DNA from: Loripinus fragilis
Lineage: Eukaryota > Mollusca > Bivalvia > Lucinida > Lucinidae
Length of the DNA stretch: 64,000 bases
NCBI GenBank assembly: GCA_964019695.1
Contig: OZ026522.1
Coordinates: 18,908,687-18,972,686 of the forward strand
Direction of reading: 5' to 3'
Part shown: positions 34,237 to 45,484 of the stretch, piece after piece
How the letters are laid out: every line of letters starts with the position of its first letter
Position numbering within the stretch: position 1 is the stretch's first letter
Translations under genes and position numbers: made by a program
Notes under the pieces: generated by a model
Seen by the model: only the letters and a program-made list of their open reading frames with translations
Told to the model about the DNA's origin: nothing
Databases searched by the model: none

Positions 34237-34690
34237 TTCACAGTTTGTGTGATATGGGGTTACCATGTCCAAAACTCAACAACTCAAACCTTATAAAAGA
34301 TAGAAACATACTATTTGCAGTTTCCAAAAGGTACATAAACACTCTTTGATACAAAATGAATTAGTAAGCACATTCACATAAAAAAATTTCAAACAATATC
34401 AGTTTCATAAATCATTTATATAGGAATAATAAAAAAAATGTAACTAACGTAACACTTTGGGGTGCATATTTGTTTTCAAAGGGTCATATCTGTGATGCAA
34501 AAATAGCTTATTTGGATGATATAGCCAATTTGGAAATCTTACTTAATGATTTTCACTTTTCAGAAGTCATGTTATTTACTAAAAGTATCTAAGATGTTGA
34601 TTGGTAATATACAAGGTAATGGTGTCATTACCAGAGAACTAGCATATTGCAAAATACTTGCAAGGTGTTTCTGATGGAGGAAAAATAAGC
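34235..34690. repeat. Terminal subunit of element B (direct repeat of 41881-42360)
   Basis: 'gtttgtgtgatatggggttaccatgt' ... 'tatttgttttcaaagggtcatatctgtg' ... 'gccaatttggaaatc' ... 'aaaatacttgcaagg' matches 41893-42340 in the same order and direction at roughly 80% identity by eye. Confidence 0.7.
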
Positions 34691-34749
34691 TGTGTTGGAA
34701 AATTCTTTAAACCCTTGGATAATATACGATAATATAATATAAATTTTAA

Positions 34750-35435
34750 ATATTAATAATGTTTATTTTGACAATATGGTTTGTCAAATATACCCTTCAG
34801 AGCTCCAACTAAATAAAGCCAATGCCTCTGATACCGAAGCCACATTTTTAGACTTGCATTTGTCAATTTCTAATGATATTGTTTCTACCAAAATTTATGA
34901 TAAACGTGACAACTTTGATTTTGAAATTGTCAATTTCCCATTTTTAGATGGTGATGTACCTCGTTCTACATACTATGGAGTCTATATCTCTCAACTCATT
35001 CGTTTTGCTAGAGCATCTAGCTATGTTGCTGACTTCAACACTCGCAATAAATTGTTAACTCAGAAACTTCTTAAACAAGGCTATCGGTATCATAAACTTC
35101 GCAAAACATTTTCAAAATTTTATAGACGATACTATGATTTGATTTCTAAATTCCAAGTTGGACTTAAATCTCTCTTGCGCCAAGGACTTTAGGAACCTGA
35201 TTTCTATGGTGACTTGGTGTATAAATTGAAGAAGATTGTTGGCTCTAATAATTTTTCAGCGCAGTTCATTAAAATAATTTCCCATTATAAAAAGATTGGC
35301 GATAACATTAATGTATTGCAACAGACTGCATGCTTGGTAGTCAACCCAATCACGGTTGGCAATTTTGCTTTCCTCTTTAATTGCACGCTCTATGATGGTT
35401 CCGACTTAAAGACTTATCTATTGATGAGATGGTGA
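34750..35435 (+). pseudogene. C-terminal part of a retroelement reverse transcriptase, one in-frame stop
   Basis: Frame 34776-35192 continues after a TAG through 35435. Motifs: NKANASDTEATFLDLHLSI, KIYDKRDNFDFEIVNFPF, YYGVYISQLIRFARASS, LLKQGYRYHKLRKTFSKFYRR, GDLVYKLKKI and TACLVVNPITV. It is the post-catalytic part of an RT seen in many invertebrate and fish genomes; I am unsure of the clade (Penelope-like versus other). The catalytic domain is absent, as expected for 5' truncation. Its 3' UTR follows and is split by element A. Confidence 0.72.
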
Positions 35436-35570
35436 GGGCCTGATGCTTTGGCTGTTTGTTGGGCCCACCGGGGTTTACCTGTTGGATTTCTTTTGCTCTG
35501 GTATTAAGTTTAATTTACTGTTGAGTCCTTATCATTCAGACTCTATGACGGTTCCGACTTAAAGACTTAT
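35436..35570 (+). repeat. Retroelement 3' UTR, first copy plus start of a tandem second copy
   Basis: 'gggcctgatgctttggctgt' through 'ttaatttactgttgagtcc' equals 40608-40700. At 35541 'ctctatgacggttccgactt' restarts the unit that began at 35388, so about 150 bp is tandemly duplicated. The second copy is cut by element A after 'gacttat'. Confidence 0.72.
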
Positions 35571-37221
35571 TAGACTTCAAGCTAAAAAAGGTCCTGCTTC
35601 CCCCCTAGGGAATGTTGCAGACATATCCTATATTGAAGAAAATTTCAAGTCGCATCTTTTTAGAGATGTTTGCACTCGGTGCTCCGGGGCGTTAGTCTCT
35701 GACAGCCTGTTACATATCTTACTGTAATGAACTAAGGAAAAAATCAAAATGAAAGTTTGAGCTACAGAAAGAAGACATTAAACCATCTTATTATTCATAT
35801 TTCTTATGTAGTTTGCAAGCCGGATGCCTAAGCTACATAAAAGCAGCATTTTAAACAAAATTACAGCCTTCAATGGTGTAATATGCGTTACATAGATTAA
35901 ATTTCCCTTTGAAAGTTGAAATCGTGACTAACATTATTTTATTTTACAGACGATTTGTGCATTTATACAAGTGTTTTTAATCTTAGTTTACTAAAATACT
36001 CATTTCGCTAATAGAAAAAACAAAGATTGCTTTTCTATCTCAAATACATTGTTTTATATGAGCTATTAAACAACCCTACCCCCAATTTTAAGCATCCAAT
36101 TTTGGTATCTATTATTGAAGAAAAAATATATGAAAGTATTTGACGCTCGTGGATATCTTACATTTTTGGCACTGTCTTGCTAATGCGAAAAAGAATCATA
36201 CATTTGCAAGTTTGACATCAGGATCAGAGCACTTATTAAAGTATGTAACGTATGTTACATGGCATAATGAATGAGCAAGCAAATTTTCTTGGAAGTAAGA
36301 GATGATATTTCAGAAAAATACCATTTTTCACATGTTTTCCTATTAATCTCTAGCCTCTGGTGCCTTAGTCTTAGTAATTACAGTCATTGCTGATAACAAG
36401 CCCATGGAATTGTGTAACCTATGTTTTATATAACCTTTTTAATCACATATTTCCTAATGCCTATAATATTAAAATATATAGACATATAGATAGAAAATAA
36501 TAGTTTTCATTTAAATGACACAATTTAATAAATATTCCAATTAAATAAAATTATTCAAAAACAATCTTTATTCAAGTCACCCTCACAATGTCTATCATTG
36601 TGTCTGCTTCTATGGCAAAATAATCACCCATTTCATCACAACCAGTAGAATCATGGCACAGTATTAGGACTGCAAACTGAGTACAATCCTGTTCCTCTCC
36701 ACCCCTTTGGGAATTGTGCAGACATATCCTACCTTAAAGAACAATTCAAGCTGCATCAAATAAGAGATGTTTGCACTCTATTAACTGGGGGGGGGGGGGG
36801 TTAGCCTGTAATGGTATGATACGTATGTTACTATATCAATTTAAGAATAAATTAATTGAAAGTCTGAGAAACAGAAAGAAGACATAAAACTATCTATTTA
36901 TTTGAATTATTCATGTAGTTTGCATGCTGAATACCTTGATACATAAGAAAAGATTTTTAACAAATAAACAGCTTCCTATGGTGTTATATGTGTTACATTA
37001 ATTAAGATTACTTTTTAAAATTGGTAATTGTGACAAACATCACTTATAAGCATTTCGTGTGATCCTCCTCTTTTGCCATCAAAAGACTTAATTTTCTTTG
37101 TATGTGTGGCCAGTGTCAGCGTCAAACAACTTGACTCAGCCAAACTTGAATCCTTAGCATTCTTCAAAAGCAGAAACAGCATGTCCGTGTCATGGGATCA
37201 AACACCTGATTAAATATGGGT

Positions 37222-37830
37222 TTAATGCCATTTAACATATATGCATACAATGGAGTATGACTCTGGTATATATCTCTTCCTGTGAAGTGGCAAGAGCAAT
37301 TTAACTGCAGCTGCCTCTGCATCCGTGCTAGTCAAATGATAACTTTGCTCTGATTTTGCAAAATCTATGTCTCTACCGTGTACCTCTAAGAATACTTTAA
37401 GATTTCTGACATTGGTCAAACAGAAATTTAATAGGCTGCTTTTTGCATCATTTGCCATGGAACCTATCCAGTCTTTTGGTGCTTAAGTCCTCAGGTCTTA
37501 GATCAATAGTATTTTGCTGCGCGAAAAGTTTTCTTTAGTTATGATATTGACTCTTGATGGTTTTGGTAGACCGTCTGAAACAATTTCTGTTACACCTTGA
37601 AAGTTATCTGGTTTAAGAGAAAGAATATGAAGTTAGACATTGCCGTCAATTATGTTTGCAGTTGGTTGTTTTTTGATGTCAGTACATTGAAGCATGTCTT
37701 AAAATAATGTAAAACATACGATTTCTCAGTTTTTGCAGCCATATCATTAGCTGTTGCATTCAAAAGAAGAAAAGTGGACTATAGGTAGAATGGGATAACC
37801 AGTAGTTAGTCTATATTATGTTATATGGAA
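37222..37830 (-). pseudogene. Decayed ORF of the same protein family as 32472-34236, carried by element A
   Basis: Minus-strand frames read ANIIDGNV, LKPDNFQGVTEIV, LPKPSRVNII, then MANDAKSSLLNFCL, VFLEVHGRDIDFAKSEQSYH and STDAEAAAVKLLLPLH. In remembered family members this segment (IIDG.. through ..KSEQCY.. to the EEADTR motif) lies after the PWSL..TDKSK region found in element B. So A and B seem to preserve neighbouring parts of one protein. It is heavily broken. Confidence 0.5.
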
Positions 37831-39250
37831 GATTTATACAGAGTAAACAAGTTGATAAGGTGCCTCATTTCATGATCCATTGAAAACACTGAAATTGAAA
37901 ACACTTGCCTCTGACTGTGTAATCAAAAGGGATGTCACAACAATGCCCTTGCTCATTTATTATGACGAGATATATATGTTACATCCTTTAATAAGCACTC
38001 TTATCTTAGAAACTTAGTGAATCATTGAATTGAAAGGGTCTATTTTGCGCTCTGTTCATCCTGCATTTCATTGCTTTGCCTGCTGTGATACATCTAGTTC
38101 GTTTATCTGAAGGGAAAGAGTTACCTCGGTTTCAGCACTTCAGAAGTACTTCGACTTCAAATAAGTTTTTGAATGCTTGGGGAAAGATAATAAGTGCAGA
38201 GACATTATTAGATGAAAATATGTCGGTATCATGTATGGAAAGGCTACATTTATAAAAGTTAACCAGCTAAGATATGATTCTTTATCACAGAAATATCAAG
38301 GTACATCAGTCCAGGTACTCATTGCTCTTAATGGCATAGTTTTCCTCCTTGTAAAGCTTTAGTCTTTCTCCTACTTGCAGAGTATCACTTGAAACACATA
38401 CTCAAAGAGCCAACTATTAGGAATTCATATCAGTTTCCGAATGATCCAAGCCATGAATGGCAAAATTGGAAAGTTGATAATGGCTCATCAATTTTGAGTG
38501 GACTGGTGGTAAAATTGAATAACAGTAAATGATTGAAATATTGTGTTATGATTCTACTAGTTGCAAGGAGGCGTGTGATAAAAATGATTACCACAGAAGC
38601 AAACAACGACAAACGTTTAACACGAGTGTTAAATCGATGAGAAATAGTTTGGACCATTTCATTTATTGTATTTTCTTGTAAAAATGTAAAACTATCTTTT
38701 CTATTTGTGGCTCTATATTTAGCATTATATGCACAGTATTAGGAAATGTGTCCAAAAGGTCATTGATAACATCTGTAACAACAGTCCATGGGCTTGAAAC
38801 TCAGAAATGAATATAATTTCTAGCGTTTTGGCACCAAAAACTTATAAGTACAAATTAAGTGTCCTGATCTTAAACTTAATGACATCTTGCAGATATATGA
38901 GCAAGAGAGACTAAGAAAATGAAAAATATCCACACGCTGTAATCGCTTTCATGTGTTTTACTTAAACGGTAATAACCAAATTCGCTTCTCTGTAAAACTG
39001 GGAGTAGGACTGTGTATTAGCTCCTATAAGACAATATATTTAAGATAGAAAAGCAAACTTGGTTTTCCTATTCATCAATTGAGTATATGTTTGTAAAATC
39101 TAATAAAACAGTTTGAAACCAAGTCATAGTAGTTGTTTAACTAAATGACGATAGCCGTAATTATAGCTTTTACATTATAATAAGGTTCATGTAACGCACA
39201 TAACACCATAGTTAGCCATATTAATGTTAAACAGCTTCCATATGTAGTAA
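37831..39250. other. Interior of element A, no further coding recognised
   Basis: A weak minus-strand frame at 38430-38657 could be more of the decayed ORF, but I cannot align it. The rest is AT-rich. Confidence 0.4.
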
Positions 39251-40589
39251 AGACATCCAGTATAAAGACTATAAGAATGTCAATTTATTAGATAATTTTA
39301 ATGTCTTCTTTTGGTGGCTCAAACATTCAAATTTCTTATTCTCAAATTGATATAGTAACATATGTAACAAGCTGTTACAGGCTAACGCCCCGACTTACAG
39401 AGTGCAAACATTTCTTATTAAATGCACCTTGAATGGTTTATTAAGATGTAATATGTCTGCAGAATTCCAAAGGGGATTAGAATGGAGCAGGCCTTTACTC
39501 AGCTTGATGTCAAAATACTGTTTGATGATTTTACTTATCACGCTAACATATGTAACGCTCTCTGATCTTTAAAACTTGATGACAACTAGCAGAGATCTAT
39601 AAGTCTTTATCATACGAGCCAGTTTAAAATCCCTAAACAATGTAAGATATCCAACAGCTGCGAGTTTTTTCACATTTTTAGCTCAAACTTACAAACTACA
39701 TTTCCTTTATTTGATATAGTAACGCATGTAACACGCTGTTTCAGACTAACGCCCCAACATAGAGAGTGCAAACATCCCTTATTCGATGCAGCTTGAGTTG
39801 TACTATAAGAAGGAATATGTCTGCAAAATTCCCTCGAGGAGATTAAAACATTTTTAGGCATATCTTACGTAAAGACAATGAGCTTGACCATTCATACCAT
39901 CAGGTAACATATGTTACAGGCTCTGATATTAAAAATTTTGCAACAAACTTGCAGATTTATGAGTCTTTTCATATAAGCAAGTAAATCCCAAACAATGAAA
40001 CACATTCCTCAACTGCCAATATTTTTTAACTATTTTTACTTTAGTTTTAATACCAAACATTTCACCTTAAAACTTGGTAGGGGTAGGGTTGTTTAATTGC
40101 TTATTCAAGAAAAATTATTTAAGCTAGGGAAACAAACTTTAATTTTTCTGTTAGCTAATTGCATATGCTATTCAGACATGGTTAAAAATATTTTGCAAAA
40201 CTCACAGAGAGATTGTGAATGTAAATGATGTTAGCCACACTTGCAAATTTTAATGGGTTATCTGATTTATGTAACGTATATGACACCTTAGGAAGCCGAA
40301 ATTTTGTTAAATGGCTGTCATACGTAATTAAGATATACAGTATGCAGACTATATGAATGATTTTTAAAAATAAATATTTTAATGTCTTTAATTTGTAGCC
40401 CAAACTTTCCATTTACTTTTTCTTAGTTTGATTAAGTAACGTATGTTACAGGCACTTACAGACTAGCGCCCGGAGCACAGAGTGCAAACATCTCTTAAAA
40501 GACTCGGCTTTCAATTCTCTACAAGATAGGATATGTCTGCGAAATTCCCTAGGCGGGGAGAAAACCCATTCTCAGCCATCCGTCTATAT

Positions 40590-41070
40590 CTATTGATGAG
40601 ATGGTAGGGGCCTGATGCTTTGGCTGTTTGTTGGGCCCACCGGGGTTTACCTGTTGTATTTCTTTTGCTCCGATATTAAGTTTAATTTACTGTTGAGTCC
40701 TTATCCTTGCTTTATCTCTTTGTTATATCTTGATTTATATGTTTTAGCAGATGATGCATTGATAAGTTAGGGGTCTTTCATGCAATCAAATATCTATGTG
40801 TCTTGATCCACATCTGAATTAAGGGTGAGGTTGGCGCCGTTAAACCGGTTCCCCAGTAAAATATTTTACTGACCGTTCCAAGGCGGTACTTCTTTTGTGG
40901 ATCATTATGTTTTTGTTCTGTCTTGTGTTTGCTATGTCTTTGTGCACGTCTATTTATATGTGTTTTGTGGTCACCTGCTGGAAAAGGGCTGACCTCTTGG
41001 CTCTCGTTTGTGGTGTCTACTGTCAGTTTGTCACTTTCCCATTGGTATCCTGGGTCAGGTGAGATACTTG
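40590..41070 (+). repeat. Retroelement 3' UTR, continuation after element A
   Basis: 'ctattgatgagatggtaggggcctgatgctttggctg' through 'ccaaggcggtacttcttttgtggatcat' and 'gtcactttcccattggtatcc'. The same UTR is at 53925-54260. Confidence 0.75.
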
Positions 41071-41379
41071 ATTGTATCGATTACTGATCTTTGCACACTT
41101 ACTTTGCTAGCTTGGCAAGAAACAGCTCTATAACTTCTACCTGATGAGTTTTCTTTGATCTTCTTTTAAGGTGCTACTCGCACACTGCATTGTATGTTAC
41201 GAATGTTCCATGAGTATTATGTTAACTATATTTGATGTCTCTATTAAAAAAAAGAGGGTTGATGGTAGTTTATGTTTGAGTTACTTCTTCAGCAAATTAA
41301 CCAGAGTAAAATGAAGTGCATGGACCTGTTCCAGCATGCAAATAAGTACAAGCAGGTCATGTTGGAGACCATATCTTGA

Positions 41380-42405
41380 ACGTTTAATGGTATTCAGAGA
41401 GTAACGTATGTAACCTTAGCTGTAAAATAGTGTATGCCACCATAATAGGAAACTTAAATCCATTTGAATAACAGCCTTATAGATTTGCTATATTCACTGA
41501 CGGATGTAATATATGTTTACTCAATAACTGCCTTACTGATACTTGTAAATAACATATGAAACACTAAGTAATATATACAACGGCAAAAACTCAAGACATT
41601 TATAAAAATAAATGCTAAAATTATGTAACTGTGCTATAAGAAGTTCTTAAACCTGTGCCAGACTTCAAAAAAGTGTAAAATTTGATGTTGGAGACATTAT
41701 CAGGAAAATTTAATGTTATTTTGCGGGTAACATACGTAACATGATGTTACCCGCTCACACTGCCACTCTCAGAGGGCGTACATATTTCATTTTGTGTCTT
41801 ATACAATGTAGTATCTGGAAATTATAGTGTTCAAAATTACCCCTGGGGAAGGTGGGGTCAATAACCATTGCAAAACCTAGAGAAATACATTTTACATTTT
41901 GTGTGATATGGGGCTACCATGTTCAACATCAAATAACTCAAAAAGTATATAAGATAGAAAGGTAATCTTTGTAGTTTTTAAAAGGTTAATAAAAATTCTT
42001 TAATATAATACCAAATTAATGAACATTAACTGGTTTAAATAAAATTTAAGACAAACTACATTAGATTCATTTATCATTTAAAAGGGGGTTCAATGAAAAA
42101 TGCAACGTACACTACATCAGGGGTGACTATATTTGTTTTCAAATGTCAATATCTGTGGCCCAGTAATAGCTCACCTTGAAAATATAACCAATTTGGAAAT
42201 CCTACAGTATCTTTTGCACTATTCTGAAGTCTCATAAAAAATGTTAATTATCAATATTTTGTAGGGTAACGTATGTAACAGGCTGTTACCGCTTTACGCT
42301 GCCATTGTCAGAGGGCTAACATGTTGCAAAAATCCTTGCAAGACATTGGGCTTTAAGAAAAATATGGTCTACAAGATTCCCCCTGAAACCATATCCAGCC
42401 AGTGG
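41380..42405. repeat. Right terminal subunits of element B
   Basis: Two end-type blocks: 41700-41880 ('gtaacatacgtaacatgatgttac', 'tgccactctcagagggc', 'tacccctgggg') and 42260-42405 ('gtaacgtatgtaacaggctgttacc', 'gctgccattgtcagagggctaac', 'ggctggatat' inverted). 41881-42260 repeats 34235-34690. Confidence 0.7.
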
Positions 42406-42679
42406 CCTATTTGTAAACAAATTCTCAACCACTTTCATTTATTCATAGAAATGAGCATGTAGAAATGAACAAGTTTTCATGCAGTTGGTCATGCACCTGG
42501 ATAACAATAATAGACTGTCTATTTTATGCTTCTGACAGCTTATCTTGAGATGTTTGATGGGCTTACATATATATCGCTACATTGCTAGTTTCCTGGTTGT
42601 AAAACTGGCTATTCGCATTTCAGTAAGGGTACGTGGTTGACTGTGTGGCTATGACCGCCCGCAAGGCACGATTAAACCC

Positions 42680-42805
42680 TGCCTCGAGGTTATAAAGCTT
42701 GAGTTCATTTTCAGACTCAAAATAAAGTGGAATGATTGGCTGCTTGCGGACACGTGTCCGCAGGCAGCCAATCATTGTGCTTTATTTTGAGGCATGATTG
42801 AACCA
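42680..42805. repeat. Hairpin MITE with near-perfect 30-bp arms
   Basis: 'aatgattggctgcttgcggaca' and 'tgtccgcaggcagccaatcatt' meet at CACGTG. The outer 'ctcaaaataaagtg' / 'gctttattttgag' also pair. Confidence 0.8.
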
Positions 42806-43979
42806 TGACATGACAAACCCAACAAAATGAGAGTGCATAGAGTGAAGATTCAGATCAGTCTTGACACCCACAAGTCTGATCAATCTTTGCTGTGCGTGCA
42901 GAGGGCAATTAAGGCCAGAATATTTTTATAAGTTGATTTACAGGATTGTATTAGATTTAGGGTCGGGGGACGAAAAAAAGCTCTGAAAATGACCAGTTGA
43001 CTGGTCATTTTCAGAGATTTTTCAGAGTTTTTTTTAATATCTCCAGAAAACAACTGTAAAACTAGTAAGGTAAACCAACAGTCTGTATTAAATCTTTAAA
43101 TATTTCATCATTTTCCTAAATATCTGGACATGATAATCACTATTAACAGTGTCACTCTCAAAATTACACAGAAAGAACCCCGAAAATACATTATTTTTTC
43201 ATCAAAACAAATGATACTTAGAGTCGGCGGATAAAATAAAACATAATTTTAGAAATTATTTTATTTTATCACAAGCAGTGAATTCAATGCATATCAAATG
43301 TGAGTAAAATTGGTATTTTTCTACAGTGAAAAAATATCATATTTTTTCACTAGTGACTGATACGATTTATATTTTCACTGTAGAATAGAATAGAACTGTA
43401 GCAAAACAAGGCTTTTAGAGCAAGTTTGTCACCGGGATTTTTTAACATAAGGTTTTAAGTGAAGTATATTTGTCAAAAATAACGCTACGCATGTTTTGAC
43501 GTCATCATCAAACATAATGACGTCACTGTTTGACCTGGCGTAGCGCCAGTTTGCACGTAACGCCTACCCTAAGGCACACTCAATAGACTTTCTTTAAATG
43601 CTGATTTCTTGCGTTTCATACGTTAAAATATGATTCTAAGCCATTTTCTAGGTGCAAACTGCGTTTACACCCAATGTTATACCCAATAAACACACTGCAA
43701 AAGTCAAATAGAACGAGAAACGACCAAGTAAAAAGTAAGATTGTGATTTCTGTATTATCGTTGAGTATAAAATAAAAAGAAAATTTACTTTTTTTCGGCG
43801 AATACCAAATATATTTCATCTCGTGCGGTGAAAATATCAGCATATTCACTCGTGCTACGCACTCGTGAAAAATACTGATTCTTTTCACCGCACTCGATGA
43901 AATATATTTGGTATTCACCTCAAAAAAGTAAATATCCTCTATATATTTTTACTTTCTGGAAAAAGTTGTTAATCAACGA
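42806..43979. repeat. Cluster of foldback repeats
   Basis: Hairpin 42975-43015 ('ctgaaaatgaccagt' / 'actggtcattttcag'); 43260-43390 with 'tttcactagtgactgata' and 'ttctacagtgaaaa' arms; 43490-43560 'gacgtcatcatcaaacataatgacgtcac'; 43785-43945 'gaataccaaatatatttcatc' / 'gatgaaatatatttggtattc'. The same succession occurs at 58496-58880 and 59060-59215, so this is a multi-part repeat unit. Confidence 0.65.
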
Positions 43980-43981
43980 TA

Positions 43982-44792
43982 CTGAAGGACATTAAAAACG
44001 CACCACCTGCTTAAATGCTAATTTATGTCGAAAATTGGATATTTTCATTATGTGAAAAATAAAATTGACAAGTTCCGTCATTTAGCTTGCATTCAATAAG
44101 AAAATCGGAACGCTGTGACTTATGATTGCCGTGACGTCGCAATAATTCTGAGACAACTCAAATTCAAAAAGTCACAGAGTACCCATACCTTCCATTATGA
44201 ACGAAAAAAAGTTATCGAACCAATGTTTGTTCTTGAAAGCAAAAGGAAAGAGAAAATCAAATCATGACGGTTAAGGCCCCTGGCAACGTTCATTACGTCT
44301 ACATGACGTCATTGATTTTTGACGTAATTGGCCGTTTATATCATAAGGATCAGGAGTAATCAACTTCTTTTTGTTGCCAACAGATACTCCTTAATCAGTT
44401 GCATAAAAGACAAAAGTATCGCGACATGAGCGGACGTCACACGTCTGTTATTGATGTTTGAAAATTTAAGACTGACAATAGCAAAGAAACGCTGCGAGTT
44501 GGAGCGTGATAAAACGATTATTTCTGAAAACTTTTGTGTTTTCCCAATTGTTAAGACATCTTGCTACCACCTAAAAGTGTTTGTTTTCAAATTGAATCAT
44601 ATTCACATTTGTCAGAAGACAATTGTTGAAAAACACTTGCGTCGATATTACGTCAGAATGAACAGCAAATCAAAATCATGGCAAATCATGGCCATTTTGC
44701 AAGAGGATAAAACATGATAAAGAAAACATCCTCAAATCAATCACGTGGAAGAGACAGAGAATGTAAAATGGTGCGTTTTTAAAGTCCCTCAG
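43982..44792. mobile_element. Tc1/mariner-like TIR element, 811 bp, no transposase
   Basis: The tips are CTGAAGGACATTAAAAACGC (43982) and, inverted, CTGAGGGACTTTAAAAACGC (44792), each followed by ACCA. TA is on both flanks (43980-43981, 44793-44794). The 88-codon ORF inside shows no transposase motifs. Confidence 0.8.
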
Positions 44793-44797
44793 TATAA

Positions 44798-45051
44798 AAT
44801 GGGCCGCAACGCGAGAAAACCTGTCTTCGGTGGTTTGCAAATAACACAGGTGCAGACCAGCCTGCGCATCCGCGCAGCCTGATCAGCGCCTTTGTTATTC
44901 GTTTTTTGGAAAGTATCATATCTAAACTTGCTACAAGCGAAATTTCAATTTTCTAGTTAGCTTCTGTAGCTAAGGAGACTGGGTTGAGTCTCGCTTTGTC
45001 GGAAAACCCGAAGACAGGTTTTGTCGCGTCGAGGCCCAAATAACTCTTGCT
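44798..45051. repeat. Foldback MITE, family M2 copy 1
   Basis: 'atgggccgcaacgcgagaaaacctgtcttcgg' start and 'cgaagacaggttttgtcgcgtcgaggccca' end. The interior is 'cctgcgcatccgcgcagcctgatcagcgcctttg' and 'cttgctacaagcgaaattt'. Confidence 0.82.
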
Positions 45052-45160
45052 TTAGGACATGCAGATAGCCAATACTCTGATCAGACTAAGTTGATGCCAA
45101 GGCCGACGAGTCTTCTCTTGGCGCACAGGCATATTCTTGGTTTTCTTAGCGAAACAATAA

Positions 45161-45405
45161 TATGGGCCTCATCGCGAGAAAACCTGTCTTCGGGGTTTCC
45201 GACAAAGCGAGTTTCAAAACAGTCTCCTCAGCTACGGAGACTAGCTAGAATTTTGAAATTTCGCTTGTAGCAAGCCTAGATATGATACTTTCCAAAAAGC
45301 GAATAACAAAGGCGCTGATCAGACTGCGCGGATGCGCAGGCTGGTCTGCGCCTGTGTTATTCACAAACCACCGAAGACAGGTTTTCTCGCGTCGAGGCCC
45401 ATATA
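45161..45405. repeat. Foldback MITE, family M2 copy 2 (inverted relative to copy 1)
   Basis: Same landmarks in reverse order: 'gaaatttcgcttgtagcaag', then 'gcgctgatcagactgcgcggatgcgcagg', ending 'gcgtcgaggcccatat'. 110 bp separates the two copies, so the pair could form a large hairpin. Confidence 0.82.
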
Positions 45406-45484
45406 ATCTAAGAAAAAGGGTTTGACACTTTTTCCAAATCACACAATGTTTTCCTTGATAATTGGCTTCCATCTTGGATATATA

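Larger units (their letters stand above)
35571..40586 (-). mobile_element. TIR element A, 5016 bp, with multiplied terminal subunits
   Basis: The tips are TAGACTTCAAGC (35571) and, inverted, TAGACGGATGGCTGAG (40586). Then both arms share 'cctagggaat', 'gcagacatatcctat' and 'agagatgtttgcactc'. TAT flanks both ends (35568-35570, 40587-40589), and the interrupted host reads GACTTAT|CTATTGATGAG. Related terminal blocks recur inside at ~36.70-36.84, ~39.34-39.49 and ~39.71-39.86 kb. A decayed ORF lies at 37.2-37.8 kb on the minus strand. No transposase of a named superfamily is recognised. Confidence 0.82.
30958..42405 (+). mobile_element. TIR element B, ~11.4 kb as it stands, with decayed ORF and nested insertions
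   Basis: Left end (about 30958-31110): 'ggccttgagctggctatagac', then 'gttagccctctgagagtggc' and 'agcgttaacgtgtaacatca'. The right end in reverse complement (42405 back to 42255) reads 'ggccactggctggatatgg', then 'gttagccctctgacaatggc' and 'agcgtaaagcggtaacagcc'. A second right-type end lies at 41727-41880. Contents: a mariner relic (31294-32217), a decayed ORF (32472-34236), a terminal subunit (34235-34690), a retroelement fragment (34750-41070) containing element A, and more subunits. Exact tips and target duplication are not fixed. Confidence 0.65.

Noticed and set aside
36786..36800. Run of 14 G as a possible regulatory quadruplex
   Set aside because: It lies at the variable G/C tract of the element A end block, whose length differs in every copy; more likely slippage.
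37222..37458. Treating the 78-codon ORF as an intact small gene
   Set aside because: The recognisable similarity continues upstream through stops and frameshifts, so it is a piece of a decayed larger frame.
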